Assembly: GCF_001677275.1 (NCBI RefSeq)
Contig: NZ_CP016177.1
Location: 2,170,001-2,234,000 of the forward strand
Length of the DNA: 64,000 nucleotides
Direction: 5' to 3'
Source: Vibrio breoganii
GTDB taxonomy: Bacteria; Pseudomonadota; Gammaproteobacteria; Enterobacterales; Vibrionaceae
Below are positions 38,184-45,728 of this stretch, in pieces; the stretch's first letter is position 1; the number at the start of each line of letters is the position of its first letter. The notes under the pieces were generated by a model. It was given only the letters and a program-made list of their open reading frames with translations, ran no database searches and was not told the DNA's origin. The position numbers and the translations under genes are program-made.

Positions 38184-39110
38184 TTAGTTGATTAGAGCAC
38201 CAAGGTTTTTAGTGTCTTGCTCAACAAAAGTAGTGAACTCTTCTGCATTCATGTTGTGGATAGTCATCGCACCTTTCTCCATGAATTCTTTGAATTCAGC
38301 AGATGCCATAGCTTCGTCGAATGCTTTGCCTAGAGTTTCGATAACTTCATCTGGAGTGTTTTTCGGAGCACCGATACCACGCCATGTACCCGTTACAACG
38401 TCAATGCCTTGCTCTTTTAGAGTAGGTACATCTGGGATGAACGAAATACGCTCTTCAGACATCACACCTAGTGCTTTAAGTTGACCCGAACGTAGCTGAG
38501 CAATAGCTTCACCTGGAGTAACCATAGTTACGTCAGTGTGTTTACCTAGTACCGCTGGGATTGCTTCTGATGCACCGTTGTATGGGATAGCGTTTAGCTT
38601 GATACCTTGGTCTTTTTCAAGAGCCATTAGGTAGAAGTTTGGCGCTGCTGTAGAAGCAAATTTAACCACACCGTCACCTTTCTTCGCTTCTGCGATAAGG
38701 TCATTGATTGTGTTGTATGGGCTGTCTGCAGAAACCAGTACTACTGCTGGATCAAGGTTAACCATGCGGATAAGTTTAAAGTCGCTAGCATCGTGTTGCA
38801 TTAGACCCATTTGAGGTAGAGATGCAATCTCACGAGTGACCACTGTTAGTGTGTAACCATCAGCACGTTGCTGAGCACCAAAGCTCATACCCACTGCACC
38901 AGCACCACCTGTGCGGTTCATTACCGCAATGTTTTGACCAAGAATGTCTTTTGCAGAGTTAGCCAGAGTACGACCAACCGCATCGGTACCACCACCCGCA
39001 CCAAAAGGTACAACTAAACGGATATTTTTGCTTGGGTAGTCCGCCGCAACAGCCGTTGCAGATACCATGATGCCTGCGGCAACAAGAAGGGATTTAAGAA
39101 GTTTGTTCAT
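38184..39110 (-). CDS. tctC: Tripartite tricarboxylate transporter binding protein TctC
   Basis: 308-residue periplasmic receptor of the Bug/TctC family. Signal peptide cleaves near AVAA/D (about 22-23). The family hallmark YPSKNIRLVVPFGAGGGTDAVGRTLA follows directly, and GGAGAVG, NGASEAIPAVLGKHTDV and GTWRGIGAPKNTPDEV are typical. It binds a carboxylate ligand and delivers it to TctAB. Confidence 0.92.
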   Translation of the reverse strand: MNKLLKSLLVAAGIMVSATAVAADYPSKNIRLVVPFGAGGGTDAVGRTLANSAKDILGQNIAVMNRTGGAGAVGMSFGAQQRADGYTLTVVTREIASLPQMGLMQHDASDFKLIRMVNLDPAVVLVSADSPYNTINDLIAEAKKGDGVVKFASTAAPNFYLMALEKDQGIKLNAIPYNGASEAIPAVLGKHTDVTMVTPGEAIAQLRSGQLKALGVMSEERISFIPDVPTLKEQGIDVVTGTWRGIGAPKNTPDEVIETLGKAFDEAMASAEFKEFMEKGAMTIHNMNAEEFTTFVEQDTKNLGALIN

Positions 39111-39136
39111 GTTAATTCCTTTTGTGTCAGTTTTAA

Positions 39137-39610
39137 TTAGTTTCTAGTTGTTTGTGTAGGGTTACTTACTTTGTTGTTCTGGTACTCGGCCATGCACAAC
39201 TGTTCAATTGCTACTGCAATCCAGCCACTGATTAGCATGTCGTACCATTGTTCAACACCACTGCAGCCAACCACTACGTCTCCATAAACAAATGAGCCAT
39301 AGAAAAGCAGATCATCTTCGTTTAGTGACGCTGTATGTAGTGTTTGATTGGTGATATTTGCACGTGTATTGCGCCATGCTTGCTTGGCTTTTTTGCGTGC
39401 AAACTCATCAAAAGGGATAGTCCACTGCTCTGGATTACCTAGGGAGCTTTCAACCAAAATCGCTTCTTCGAATGATGTTTCCCAAGGCTTAACGCGTGGG
39501 TCCATGACAACGATATGAAGCTCTTTGCGATTGGTTCTTTCAAACAACCTTTCGATTGCGGGTGTTACTAATTCGATAGCATCCTTTGCTATTTCTGCAT
39601 GACTTTTCAT
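39137..39610 (-). CDS. GlcG/HbpS-like protein leading the tct operon (family assignment tentative)
   Basis: 157 residues, no signal peptide. The pattern beta-strand HIVVMDP, helix FARKKAKQAWRNTRAN, then YGSFVYGDVVVGCSGVEQWYDMLISGWIAVAI resembles the GlcG/HbpS (DUF336) fold, where a K-A-x-T-A helix and a G-x-V-V-G-x-x-G-V-S strand are typical. It is divergent from the usual consensus, so this is an inference. First gene of the operon, 26 bp before tctC, suggesting a role tied to the imported carboxylate. Function unknown. Confidence 0.55.
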   Translation of the reverse strand: MKSHAEIAKDAIELVTPAIERLFERTNRKELHIVVMDPRVKPWETSFEEAILVESSLGNPEQWTIPFDEFARKKAKQAWRNTRANITNQTLHTASLNEDDLLFYGSFVYGDVVVGCSGVEQWYDMLISGWIAVAIEQLCMAEYQNNKVSNPTQTTRN

Positions 39611-39773
39611 TGCCTAACCTCTGCTATAGACATTCACCTCATCGATGTATCTAACTATATTGTATGACATAAAAAACTAGCATGAGCGACGCGGTCAAAT
39701 GATAACTAGATCACTTGCCCCTCTCTAAAAGGGTCTAAGAGATCGAATTTTTGAGGGTTCTTGCGATTTTTTA

Positions 39774-39789
39774 TATGACACTGGTCACA
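39774..39789. promoter_or_regulatory. Possible CRP site upstream of the tct operon
   Basis: TATGA-N6-TCACA, 9 of 10 core positions matching. It is 164 bp from the first start codon, so it is plausible only with a distal promoter. Confidence 0.4.
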
Positions 39790-39922
39790 CAGGGGATTTT
39801 AGAAAAAGTGTGATGAGTAAGACGTTTGCAGGACTGATGTGAGCAGACGAAAGTGTATTTTTGCCAGTATCAGATCGAAAATGGAGTATTAAATGATTAA
39901 AAATGGAAGAATGTGTACTTAA

Positions 39923-39943
39923 AAGCCAATCAGTGACTGGCTT
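39923..39943 (-). terminator. Probable terminator after acr3
   Basis: AAGCCA and TGGCTT arms, extendable with one mismatch, followed on the minus strand by UUUU. Placed 14 bp beyond the acr3 stop. Confidence 0.55.
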
Positions 39944-39956
39944 AATCTTTACACAA

Positions 39957-41018
39957 TTATGCAGTTTTCACTTTGTACTTGGCCTTCATTCTCAATGCCA
40001 CATTAACCAAAGCGATCAATACCGGCACTTCAATCAGAGGCCCAATCACACCAGCAAACGCCTGATCTGAGTTAATACCAAATACTGCAATTGAAACCGC
40101 AATCGCCAATTCAAAGTTATTGCCTGTAGCTGTGTAGGCAATAGAGGCATTCTTATCATACGGAATCCCCAATCGTTTACCGACAAAGAAGCTTACAAAG
40201 AACATCAATACAAAGTAGATAGCCAAAGGTATAGCAACGCGCACTACGTCCATTGGGAGCTCTAGAATCATTTCACCTTTAAGGCTAAACATCAGCACTA
40301 TCGTAGCCAACAGAGCGATAAGCGTTATCGGCGAGATACGAGGGATATAGACCTCGTTGTACCACTGCTCACCCTTTGCTGAAACCAACAGTTTACGGCC
40401 TAGAAAACCCGCTAAGAATGGAATACCAAGATAGATGAATACGCTCTGTGCAATATCAGCCATAGAGATATCCACGACCATTCCCGTATACCCAAATATT
40501 GGTGGCAACACGGTAATAAATAACCAAGCCATGAAGCTATAAGTCACGATTTGGAAGGCACTGTTTAGGGCGACCAACGCCGCTCCGTATTCTTTGTTAC
40601 CGCCGCCAATATCATTCCATACTAGAACCATTGCAATACAACGGGCTAAACCTATAAGAATAATACCGACCATGTAGCCAGGGTGATCACCCAAGAATGT
40701 CAAAGCCAGTACAAACATCAAGATCGGACCGACAATCCAGTTCATGACCAAAGAAAGCTTAATCGCTTGCTTATCTTGCGCTACTTTTCCAAGCAGGCTG
40801 TAGTCTACCTTAGCTAAAGGCGGATACATCATTAAGATCAGACCGATAGCCAAGGGGATGTTGGTGCTGCCCACTGACATCGCTTCATTAAGATCAGCCA
40901 CCTCTGGATATACGGCGCCAATACCAACCCCAACCGCCATGGCCAAGAATATCCATAGGGTTAGGTATCTATCGAGAAAGCTCATCTTTGGTGAGGCGCT
41001 CGCTGCTGCTGTTGTCAT
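39957..41018 (-). CDS. Arsenite efflux transporter ACR3
   Basis: 353-residue inner-membrane carrier of the BART superfamily with ten predicted helices, exporting As(III). The conserved Cys in helix 4 ([14 protein letters not shown]) and the [16 protein letters not shown] block are diagnostic of ACR3 rather than ArsB. It follows arsR after 85 bp that contain its own copy of the ArsR operator, so it is directly arsenite-controlled. Confidence 0.93.
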   Translation of the reverse strand: MTTAAASASPKMSFLDRYLTLWIFLAMAVGVGIGAVYPEVADLNEAMSVGSTNIPLAIGLILMMYPPLAKVDYSLLGKVAQDKQAIKLSLVMNWIVGPILMFVLALTFLGDHPGYMVGIILIGLARCIAMVLVWNDIGGGNKEYGAALVALNSAFQIVTYSFMAWLFITVLPPIFGYTGMVVDISMADIAQSVFIYLGIPFLAGFLGRKLLVSAKGEQWYNEVYIPRISPITLIALLATIVLMFSLKGEMILELPMDVVRVAIPLAIYFVLMFFVSFFVGKRLGIPYDKNASIAYTATGNNFELAIAVSIAVFGINSDQAFAGVIGPLIEVPVLIALVNVALRMKAKYKVKTA

Positions 41019-41037
41019 CTGTGTATCTCTTTCGTTT

Positions 41038-41054
41038 ATCGTCGAATGACGATT
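41038..41054. promoter_or_regulatory. ArsR operator before acr3
   Basis: ATCGTC-GAAT-GACGAT inverted repeat, differing by a single base over 17 bp from the site at 41455 in front of arsR. It is 20 bp upstream of the acr3 start. Confidence 0.75.
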
Positions 41055-41103
41055 ATTGTAATTAAAAAATAGTGTCTACTGAATCATTAGCTGCTTCATT
41101 TCA

Positions 41104-41439
41104 CTAAAACAAACTATCAAAAAGTTCTTTCACTCTATGCATGGCTTGCGTCTCTATTCGATAGCAAACCTTAGGTGGCTTAGGCTCACTTCGAACCAAC
41201 CCCGCCTGACGCAGAATTCGCAGATGCTCTGATACTGTAGATTGAGCTAAACCTAATTGCCCAACTAAATCCCCATTCAGGCAGCCGCCCTTTGTTTCGA
41301 GCTCGAACAATACCTTTAGGATTCGGACTCGAGCAGGATGAGCAATGGCCTTTGCTAAAGTCGCGAGTTCTTGTTCTCGCTTTGCATCCTCGTCTGAGAT
41401 AACAGGTGCGATGCACTCTTGAGTCTGGCAACTGGTCAT
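41104..41439 (-). CDS. arsR: ArsR/SmtB-family arsenic-responsive repressor
   Basis: 111-residue winged-helix repressor (AKAIAHPARVRILKVLFE, LGLAQSTVSEHLRILRQAGLV). Candidate As(III) ligands are Cys4 and Cys9 near the N-terminus and Cys53 in GGCLNGDL. This placement recalls the Corynebacterium glutamicum ArsR site (two N-terminal Cys plus one near 55), not the helix-4 CxC site of plasmid R773 ArsR. Represses itself and acr3 through matching operators upstream of each. Confidence 0.9.
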   Translation of the reverse strand: MTSCQTQECIAPVISDEDAKREQELATLAKAIAHPARVRILKVLFELETKGGCLNGDLVGQLGLAQSTVSEHLRILRQAGLVRSEPKPPKVCYRIETQAMHRVKELFDSLF

Positions 41440-41454
41440 AATTATATTTCGACA

Positions 41455-41471
41455 ATCGTGGAATGACGATT
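41455..41471. promoter_or_regulatory. ArsR operator before arsR
   Basis: ATCGTGGAATGACGATT, 16 bp upstream of the arsR start; near-identical to 41038-41054. Confidence 0.75.
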
Positions 41472-41630
41472 AATATACCGTTCCGGATTACATTCTGCAA
41501 CTGAATATTTTCGATGCATTTTGAAAGAGAAATCGTCGCTATTAGATGAAAAGATAAGCAAACGTTTACATTTATTAATATTTCCGCAGTGAATACTTAT
41601 TGAACTAAGTCATTTTAAGGAGCAAAATCA

Positions 41631-41653
41631 AAGTATCAAAAAAACTGATACTT
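41631..41653. promoter_or_regulatory. Perfect inverted repeat before LysR gene
   Basis: AAGTATCA-N7-TGATACTT, ending 22 bp before the LysR start. Suits an autoregulatory LTTR site; the following ATTTTTC also gives it a terminator-like look. Confidence 0.5.
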
Positions 41654-41675
41654 ATTTTTCATTTCTGAGGGTTGC

Positions 41676-42593
41676 ATGTTCAAGTTTTCTCTAAAGCAAA
41701 TCGCTGTATTCGACGCCGTTGCAAGCCATGAAAGTGTCAGTGCTGCCGCCAAGAAGCTCTCTATGACCCAATCAGCGGTCAGTATGTCTCTGTCTCAACT
41801 AGAGTCTGTCTTAGACCGCCCACTGTTCAACCGCCAGGGCAATAGATTAGTGCTAAGTCATTGGGGGCATTGGCTAAGACCAAGAGCCAAGCGCTTACTT
41901 CAAGACGCGAGACAGATTGAGTTTGGCCTTCATGAGCAGCACCTTATTAGTGGTAATTTAACTCTTTGCACTAGTCAAACTGCAGCAAAACACTTAGTTC
42001 CTGCTCTTATCAGCAAAATTGATAACGACTTCCCTGAAATGCGCATTGATTTGATGGTCGAAAATACAGAAAACGTGATCGATGCACTGCTCAACTATGA
42101 CTGTGACTTAGGTATTATCGAAGGAAGAAACACGGATAGCCGTCTACAACAAGAACATTGGCTTGACGACGATTTAGTAGTGATTGCCTCACCTAATCAT
42201 CCGTTTGCTCAATATAAACAAGTGACTCTTGCTCAGTTAGAACAAGCGAAATGGGTATTACGAGAGCCTGGTGCCGGTACTCGCCGCATCTTCGATGGCG
42301 CTGTTCATGGCCTTATCGACAATATTAAGGTGTGGAAAGAGTACGAGAGTATTCGAGTGATTAAATCACTGGTTGCTAACGGTAGCTACTTGGGTTGCGT
42401 ACCTTATCTAGATATATTGCCTGAGCTTGAAAGCAATCAATTGGTAGTACTACCAACACCACAACTTAACATGCAGCGTGAGATATCGTTTATTTGGCGT
42501 AATGACAGTGGCGAATCACCACTTAGAGAATGTTTACTGTCTGAGGCGAGAAGATTGACCAGAGGAAGATCTTTCAAGCCACGCAAGGATTAA
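41676..42593 (+). CDS. LysR family transcriptional regulator (CysB/YeiE-like)
   Basis: 305-residue LTTR: HTH with KQIAVFDAVASHESVSAAAKKLSMTQ pattern (residues 6-32), substrate domain from about 90 with LTLCTSQTAAKHLVPALI and LREPGAGTRRIF, the latter typical of the group containing YeiE and CbbR-like regulators. It stands alone, convergent with the FNT-CBS gene. Possible targets are unknown. Confidence 0.85.
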   Translation: MFKFSLKQIAVFDAVASHESVSAAAKKLSMTQSAVSMSLSQLESVLDRPLFNRQGNRLVLSHWGHWLRPRAKRLLQDARQIEFGLHEQHLISGNLTLCTSQTAAKHLVPALISKIDNDFPEMRIDLMVENTENVIDALLNYDCDLGIIEGRNTDSRLQQEHWLDDDLVVIASPNHPFAQYKQVTLAQLEQAKWVLREPGAGTRRIFDGAVHGLIDNIKVWKEYESIRVIKSLVANGSYLGCVPYLDILPELESNQLVVLPTPQLNMQREISFIWRNDSGESPLRECLLSEARRLTRGRSFKPRKD

Positions 42594-42634
42594 CTCCCTG
42601 CGTGACCCAAAAACTTAGTTGTGCTTTTTTAAAA

Positions 42635-42680
42635 AGGGCTACACCTGCCCTATTTGCTGTCGCTTAGCATTAAGCGACAG
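42635..42680 (-). terminator. Tandem stem-loops ending the FNT-CBS transcript
   Basis: CTGTCGCTTA-GCAT-TAAGCGACAG (42657-42680) overlaps the stop codon of the FNT-CBS gene. AGGGC/GCCCT (42635-42651) follows and is trailed on the minus strand by UUUUU, so the second is the likely terminator. Confidence 0.65.
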
Positions 42681-44145
42681 ACAGGTCCTTCTCTTTTTGC
42701 TGCTGTGGCTGATTAAAGTTAGCCACCCACTGTGCAATCGCATCGCGATTCAAAAGACCTACATACTGACCATTAAATACCACAGGGTAAGCACTTGGCA
42801 TTTTGCTTGCCGCTTTCGCTAGGCGTTCGCTGAATGACAATGCCTCACCACCCATGAAGAAACCGCCTTGATTGACTGGGTATAGAGTGTCTTGGTCAAC
42901 AATCATTGGCTCAAGCGCTGTCAGAATGCTTTGCTCTGGAGTAAGAGTGCATACTGGAGTCTGCATGAAGTCTTTTACTACCATGACCGCATTCACGTCA
43001 AAGTCCTGACCCCACATTGCTCGAAGAAGATCCTGCTGAGAGATAAAGCCTTGAACTTGATGATCTTCGCTTAATACTGCAGCGCCTGCTTGATTGTTAT
43101 CAATCAATAGCTTAAGTGCTGAATGACAGTTCAAATCTTCTGAGAAAGTGATTTGGTTGTCTGAGGCTAGGTCTGCAACTCGTAAACGTTTCATTTGTTC
43201 TAACATGGCATGCTCCAATGAATTTAATGATGAAAATTGAATATCTGAATTTTTGATTGGGTAGATTGATGGTGATGCGCTCTGCTTTGGTTCAATGCTC
43301 CAATAAGCAAGCCCCACCAATACCGCGCCGCCAAAAATGTTTCCAAGGGTCACTGGAATAAGGTTCGCAGTGATAAATTGTTTAATATTGAGTAGTTCTA
43401 GATGAATACCAGCTTCTGCTGCTGCACTTAGCATATGAGCATCGGCGCTCGCCTTAATGGCGATACCTAGAGGCACCATAAACATGTTTGCAATGCTGTG
43501 TTCGAAGCCTGAGCTAACAAACATCGCCACTGGTAGCAGTACTAAAAAAGCCTTACTTGCACTTTCTTTACTGCTAAAACTCATCCAAATACCTAGACAA
43601 ACCAATAGGTTACACATAACACCTAGAGAGAATGCCTGCCACCATGAGTGCTCTAGCTTATGCGCAGAGATACTCAAGGCGTTTAGCCCCCAATTGCCAT
43701 GGTCAAGAATGTGCATCTTTGCCATCATAATGAAAGCAAGGGTCAGCATGGCTCCAGCAAAGTTACCTGCATACACACGAGCCCAACATCCAAGTAACTG
43801 CTTAGTAGTGACTCGTTTTTGAGCCCAAGCAACCGAGCTAAGCACGGTACTCGTAAACAGTTCCCCTCCACATACAACCACCAGCATTAAGCCAAGGCTA
43901 AAAGCGAGACCACCAATAAAGCGGGTCACACCCCAACCGTTTTCGTATGAGCCTGTAGTCACAGTGATATAGAAGACAAAGGCAAGAGCTATAAAAGCAC
44001 CAGCAAACATCGCCAATACAAATGACTGTTTAAAAGGTTTCAATACTTTCTGGTGCCCATAGTCTGCCGCTTGCATGGTGAGACTTGGCTTCGCCTTTGA
44101 CGAGCTGCTATCTACCAATTCAGGGCGTGGGCGTTTTAACGGCAT
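42670..44145 (-). CDS. Formate/nitrite transporter fused to C-terminal CBS domains
   Basis: 491 residues. The N-terminal 285 form a six-helix FNT channel (FocA/NirC fold) including GGELFTSTV, WARVYAGNFAGA and VSSGFEHSIANM. Residues about 310-485 form a CBS pair: AADLASDNQITFSEDLNCHSAL-type and VKDFMQTPVCTLTPEQSI-type segments. CBS modules usually sense adenine nucleotides, so channel activity may be gated by energy state (inference). Classical FocA is about 285 residues and has no CBS part. A very strong AAGGAGG ribosome-binding site precedes the ATG. Substrate (formate, nitrite, hydrosulfide) not determinable. Confidence 0.87.
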   Translation of the reverse strand: MPLKRPRPELVDSSSSKAKPSLTMQAADYGHQKVLKPFKQSFVLAMFAGAFIALAFVFYITVTTGSYENGWGVTRFIGGLAFSLGLMLVVVCGGELFTSTVLSSVAWAQKRVTTKQLLGCWARVYAGNFAGAMLTLAFIMMAKMHILDHGNWGLNALSISAHKLEHSWWQAFSLGVMCNLLVCLGIWMSFSSKESASKAFLVLLPVAMFVSSGFEHSIANMFMVPLGIAIKASADAHMLSAAAEAGIHLELLNIKQFITANLIPVTLGNIFGGAVLVGLAYWSIEPKQSASPSIYPIKNSDIQFSSLNSLEHAMLEQMKRLRVADLASDNQITFSEDLNCHSALKLLIDNNQAGAAVLSEDHQVQGFISQQDLLRAMWGQDFDVNAVMVVKDFMQTPVCTLTPEQSILTALEPMIVDQDTLYPVNQGGFFMGGEALSFSERLAKAASKMPSAYPVVFNGQYVGLLNRDAIAQWVANFNQPQQQKEKDLSVA

Positions 44146-44370
44146 GATTTCCTCCTTATCTGAGAATGACCTCAGTAGTCATCCGTTGTTATTAACTGCT
44201 TTCCGTTGAAAGCCCATTCAGATTAAGAGAAGTGTGGAAGAAAAAATATCTAGTAGTTTTGAAGCTGATCGTGAGGAATATTGATGATTGCAACAAGGTG
44301 CAGATCAACCTCTTGCTCACGGCAATTATGAGCAAGAGATTGAATATGGGTATAAGGGGAAATGCGGTTC
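44146..44370. other. Spacer upstream of FNT-CBS gene with 10-bp inverted repeat
   Basis: 225 bp without a gene. CTCTTGCTCA (44310-44319) and TGAGCAAGAG (44329-44338) form a perfect hairpin with a 9-base loop and no U run. Promoter elements not identified. Confidence 0.4.
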
Positions 44371-44485
44371 CTAGGAACTAGGAACTAGGAACTAGGAACT
44401 AGGAACTAGGAACTAGGAACTAGGAACTAGGAACTAGGAACTAGGAACTAGGAACTAGGAACTAGGAACTAGGAACTAGGAACTA
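44371..44485. repeat. Heptamer tandem repeat, 16 units of CTAGGAA
   Basis: Sixteen perfect copies plus a partial unit CTA; the longest of four such arrays. The last three bases (44483-44485) are the TAG stop codon of ynjF on the minus strand. Any frame running into the array meets a stop within 21 bases. Likely variable in copy number among strains. Confidence 0.96.
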
Positions 44486-45088
44486 TTTTAACGTATGGAA
44501 GCCAGAGTAGATGCGGGTTGCGGTAGTGAACCAGCACATGGCGCCAAATATATATGCAAGCTCTGCAAAGTAGTTGGGCAATAGGCACATCAGGATAAAA
44601 CAGCTTATGGTCTCAGTGCCTTCGGTTAAGCCACTCATATAGTACAAAGACTTATGCTTATACACAGGGTTATCTATGCCTCGCTTTCCTGCCATTACAG
44701 CAAACGCCAGAAAGCTACTTCCCGTGCCGATGAATGAGAAGATCAAGAATGCACCTGCGATGGCGTTCGCTTCTGGGTTGGCGAGTACAAAGGCAAACGG
44801 CACCATGGAGTAGAATAAAAAGTCGAGACTAATATCCAAAAAGCCACCGGCATCAGTGATCCCCTGCCTTCTGGCAAGTGCGCCATCTAAGCCATCACAA
44901 ATCCTGTTTAGCAGTATCAATAAGAGTGCTGTTGTATATTGCTCAAATACCAATAACGGCAAAGCAAAACAACCGATAATAAAACCGAATAGGGTCGTTT
45001 GATTGGCAGTGATACCCAGGCTGTTTAAAACCCTCGCCCCTTGCGCTAAGGGCCAGCGGATAACCTTGATGCTAAAACTATCAAGCAT
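44483..45088 (-). CDS. ynjF: CDP-alcohol phosphatidyltransferase family protein YnjF
   Basis: 201-residue inner-membrane enzyme with about five helices. The CDP-alcohol phosphotransferase motif is present: D68-G69-x2-A72-R73 with later G81-x3-D85-x3-D89. It transfers a phosphatidyl group to an unknown alcohol. It overlaps ynjD by 8 bp and ends the ynjB-ynjC-ynjD-ynjF operon, as in E. coli but without ynjE. Its stop codon TAG is formed by the first repeat unit of the heptamer array, so the original C-terminus may have been altered. Confidence 0.85.
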   Translation of the reverse strand: MLDSFSIKVIRWPLAQGARVLNSLGITANQTTLFGFIIGCFALPLLVFEQYTTALLLILLNRICDGLDGALARRQGITDAGGFLDISLDFLFYSMVPFAFVLANPEANAIAGAFLIFSFIGTGSSFLAFAVMAGKRGIDNPVYKHKSLYYMSGLTEGTETISCFILMCLLPNYFAELAYIFGAMCWFTTATRIYSGFHTLK

Positions 45089-45728
45089 GGCTCGTCTCCC
45101 AAGGCCAATTTAACACGCGACTATTATCAGGGATGTCTTGTTCATCATGAGTCACCATAAGCGCAGGGACATTTGCGACCTTTAACTGCTCGAATACCCA
45201 GTCACGAAACTGTGAGCGCAGTTGCTTATCAAGTTTACTGAAGGGTTCATCCAATAACGCTACCTCAGGTTGCGCCAATAGCATTCTGGTTAGGCTCACC
45301 CTCGCCCTCTGTCCTCCTGATATCTGCTCAGGGTAGGAATAGGCCAGTTGACTCAAGGATATTTGCTCAAGCGCCTCAATCGCCTGTTGTTTTCTGTGCT
45401 CGCCTTTTACTGTGTTAGGGAGCGCAAAGGCTAAGTTCTCCCAGATATTAAGGTGTGGAAACAACAAATCGTCTTGAAACAGTATCCCTACCTTGCGCTG
45501 ATGTGCAGGCACTGAGTCCAACGGGCGTTCGTTGAGCACCACCTCTCCCTGATAAGAAAACTCTTCTGATAGATGGCCTGCGATAACATCCAATAAGGTC
45601 GACTTTCCACATCCGCTAGGTCCCATCAAAGACACGACTTCACCAGAATCGATAGTCATATTCAAACTATCAAACAACACACTGCCATCCAGTTTACGAA
45701 CTGTGAGATTTTTTAGACACAGACTCAT
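45081..45728 (-). CDS. ynjD: ABC transporter ATPase YnjD
   Basis: 215-residue ATPase: Walker A GPSGCGKST (36-44), Q-loop LFQDDLLFPHL, signature ISGGQRARVSLTRML, Walker B VALLDEPFSKLD. Similar to the thiamine/iron/putrescine class. Its start overlaps the end of ynjC by 35 bp, so translation is coupled. Partner of the long permease YnjC and binding protein YnjB; substrate unknown in E. coli as well. Confidence 0.87.
   Translation of the reverse strand: MSLCLKNLTVRKLDGSVLFDSLNMTIDSGEVVSLMGPSGCGKSTLLDVIAGHLSEEFSYQGEVVLNERPLDSVPAHQRKVGILFQDDLLFPHLNIWENLAFALPNTVKGEHRKQQAIEALEQISLSQLAYSYPEQISGGQRARVSLTRMLLAQPEVALLDEPFSKLDKQLRSQFRDWVFEQLKVANVPALMVTHDEQDIPDNSRVLNWPWETSHA

Larger units (their letters stand above)
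39611..39956. other. Promoter region of the tct operon with possible CRP site
   Basis: 346 bp without a gene. TATGA-CACTGG-TCACA (39774-39789) is one mismatch from the CRP core TGTGA-N6-TCACA. TATGACA occurs twice (39665 and 39774 areas). The acr3 terminator occupies the right end (39923-39943). Confidence 0.4.

Noticed and set aside
44371..44482. Possible CRISPR array
   Set aside because: Units are 7 bp with no spacers, and there are no cas genes; it is a simple tandem repeat.
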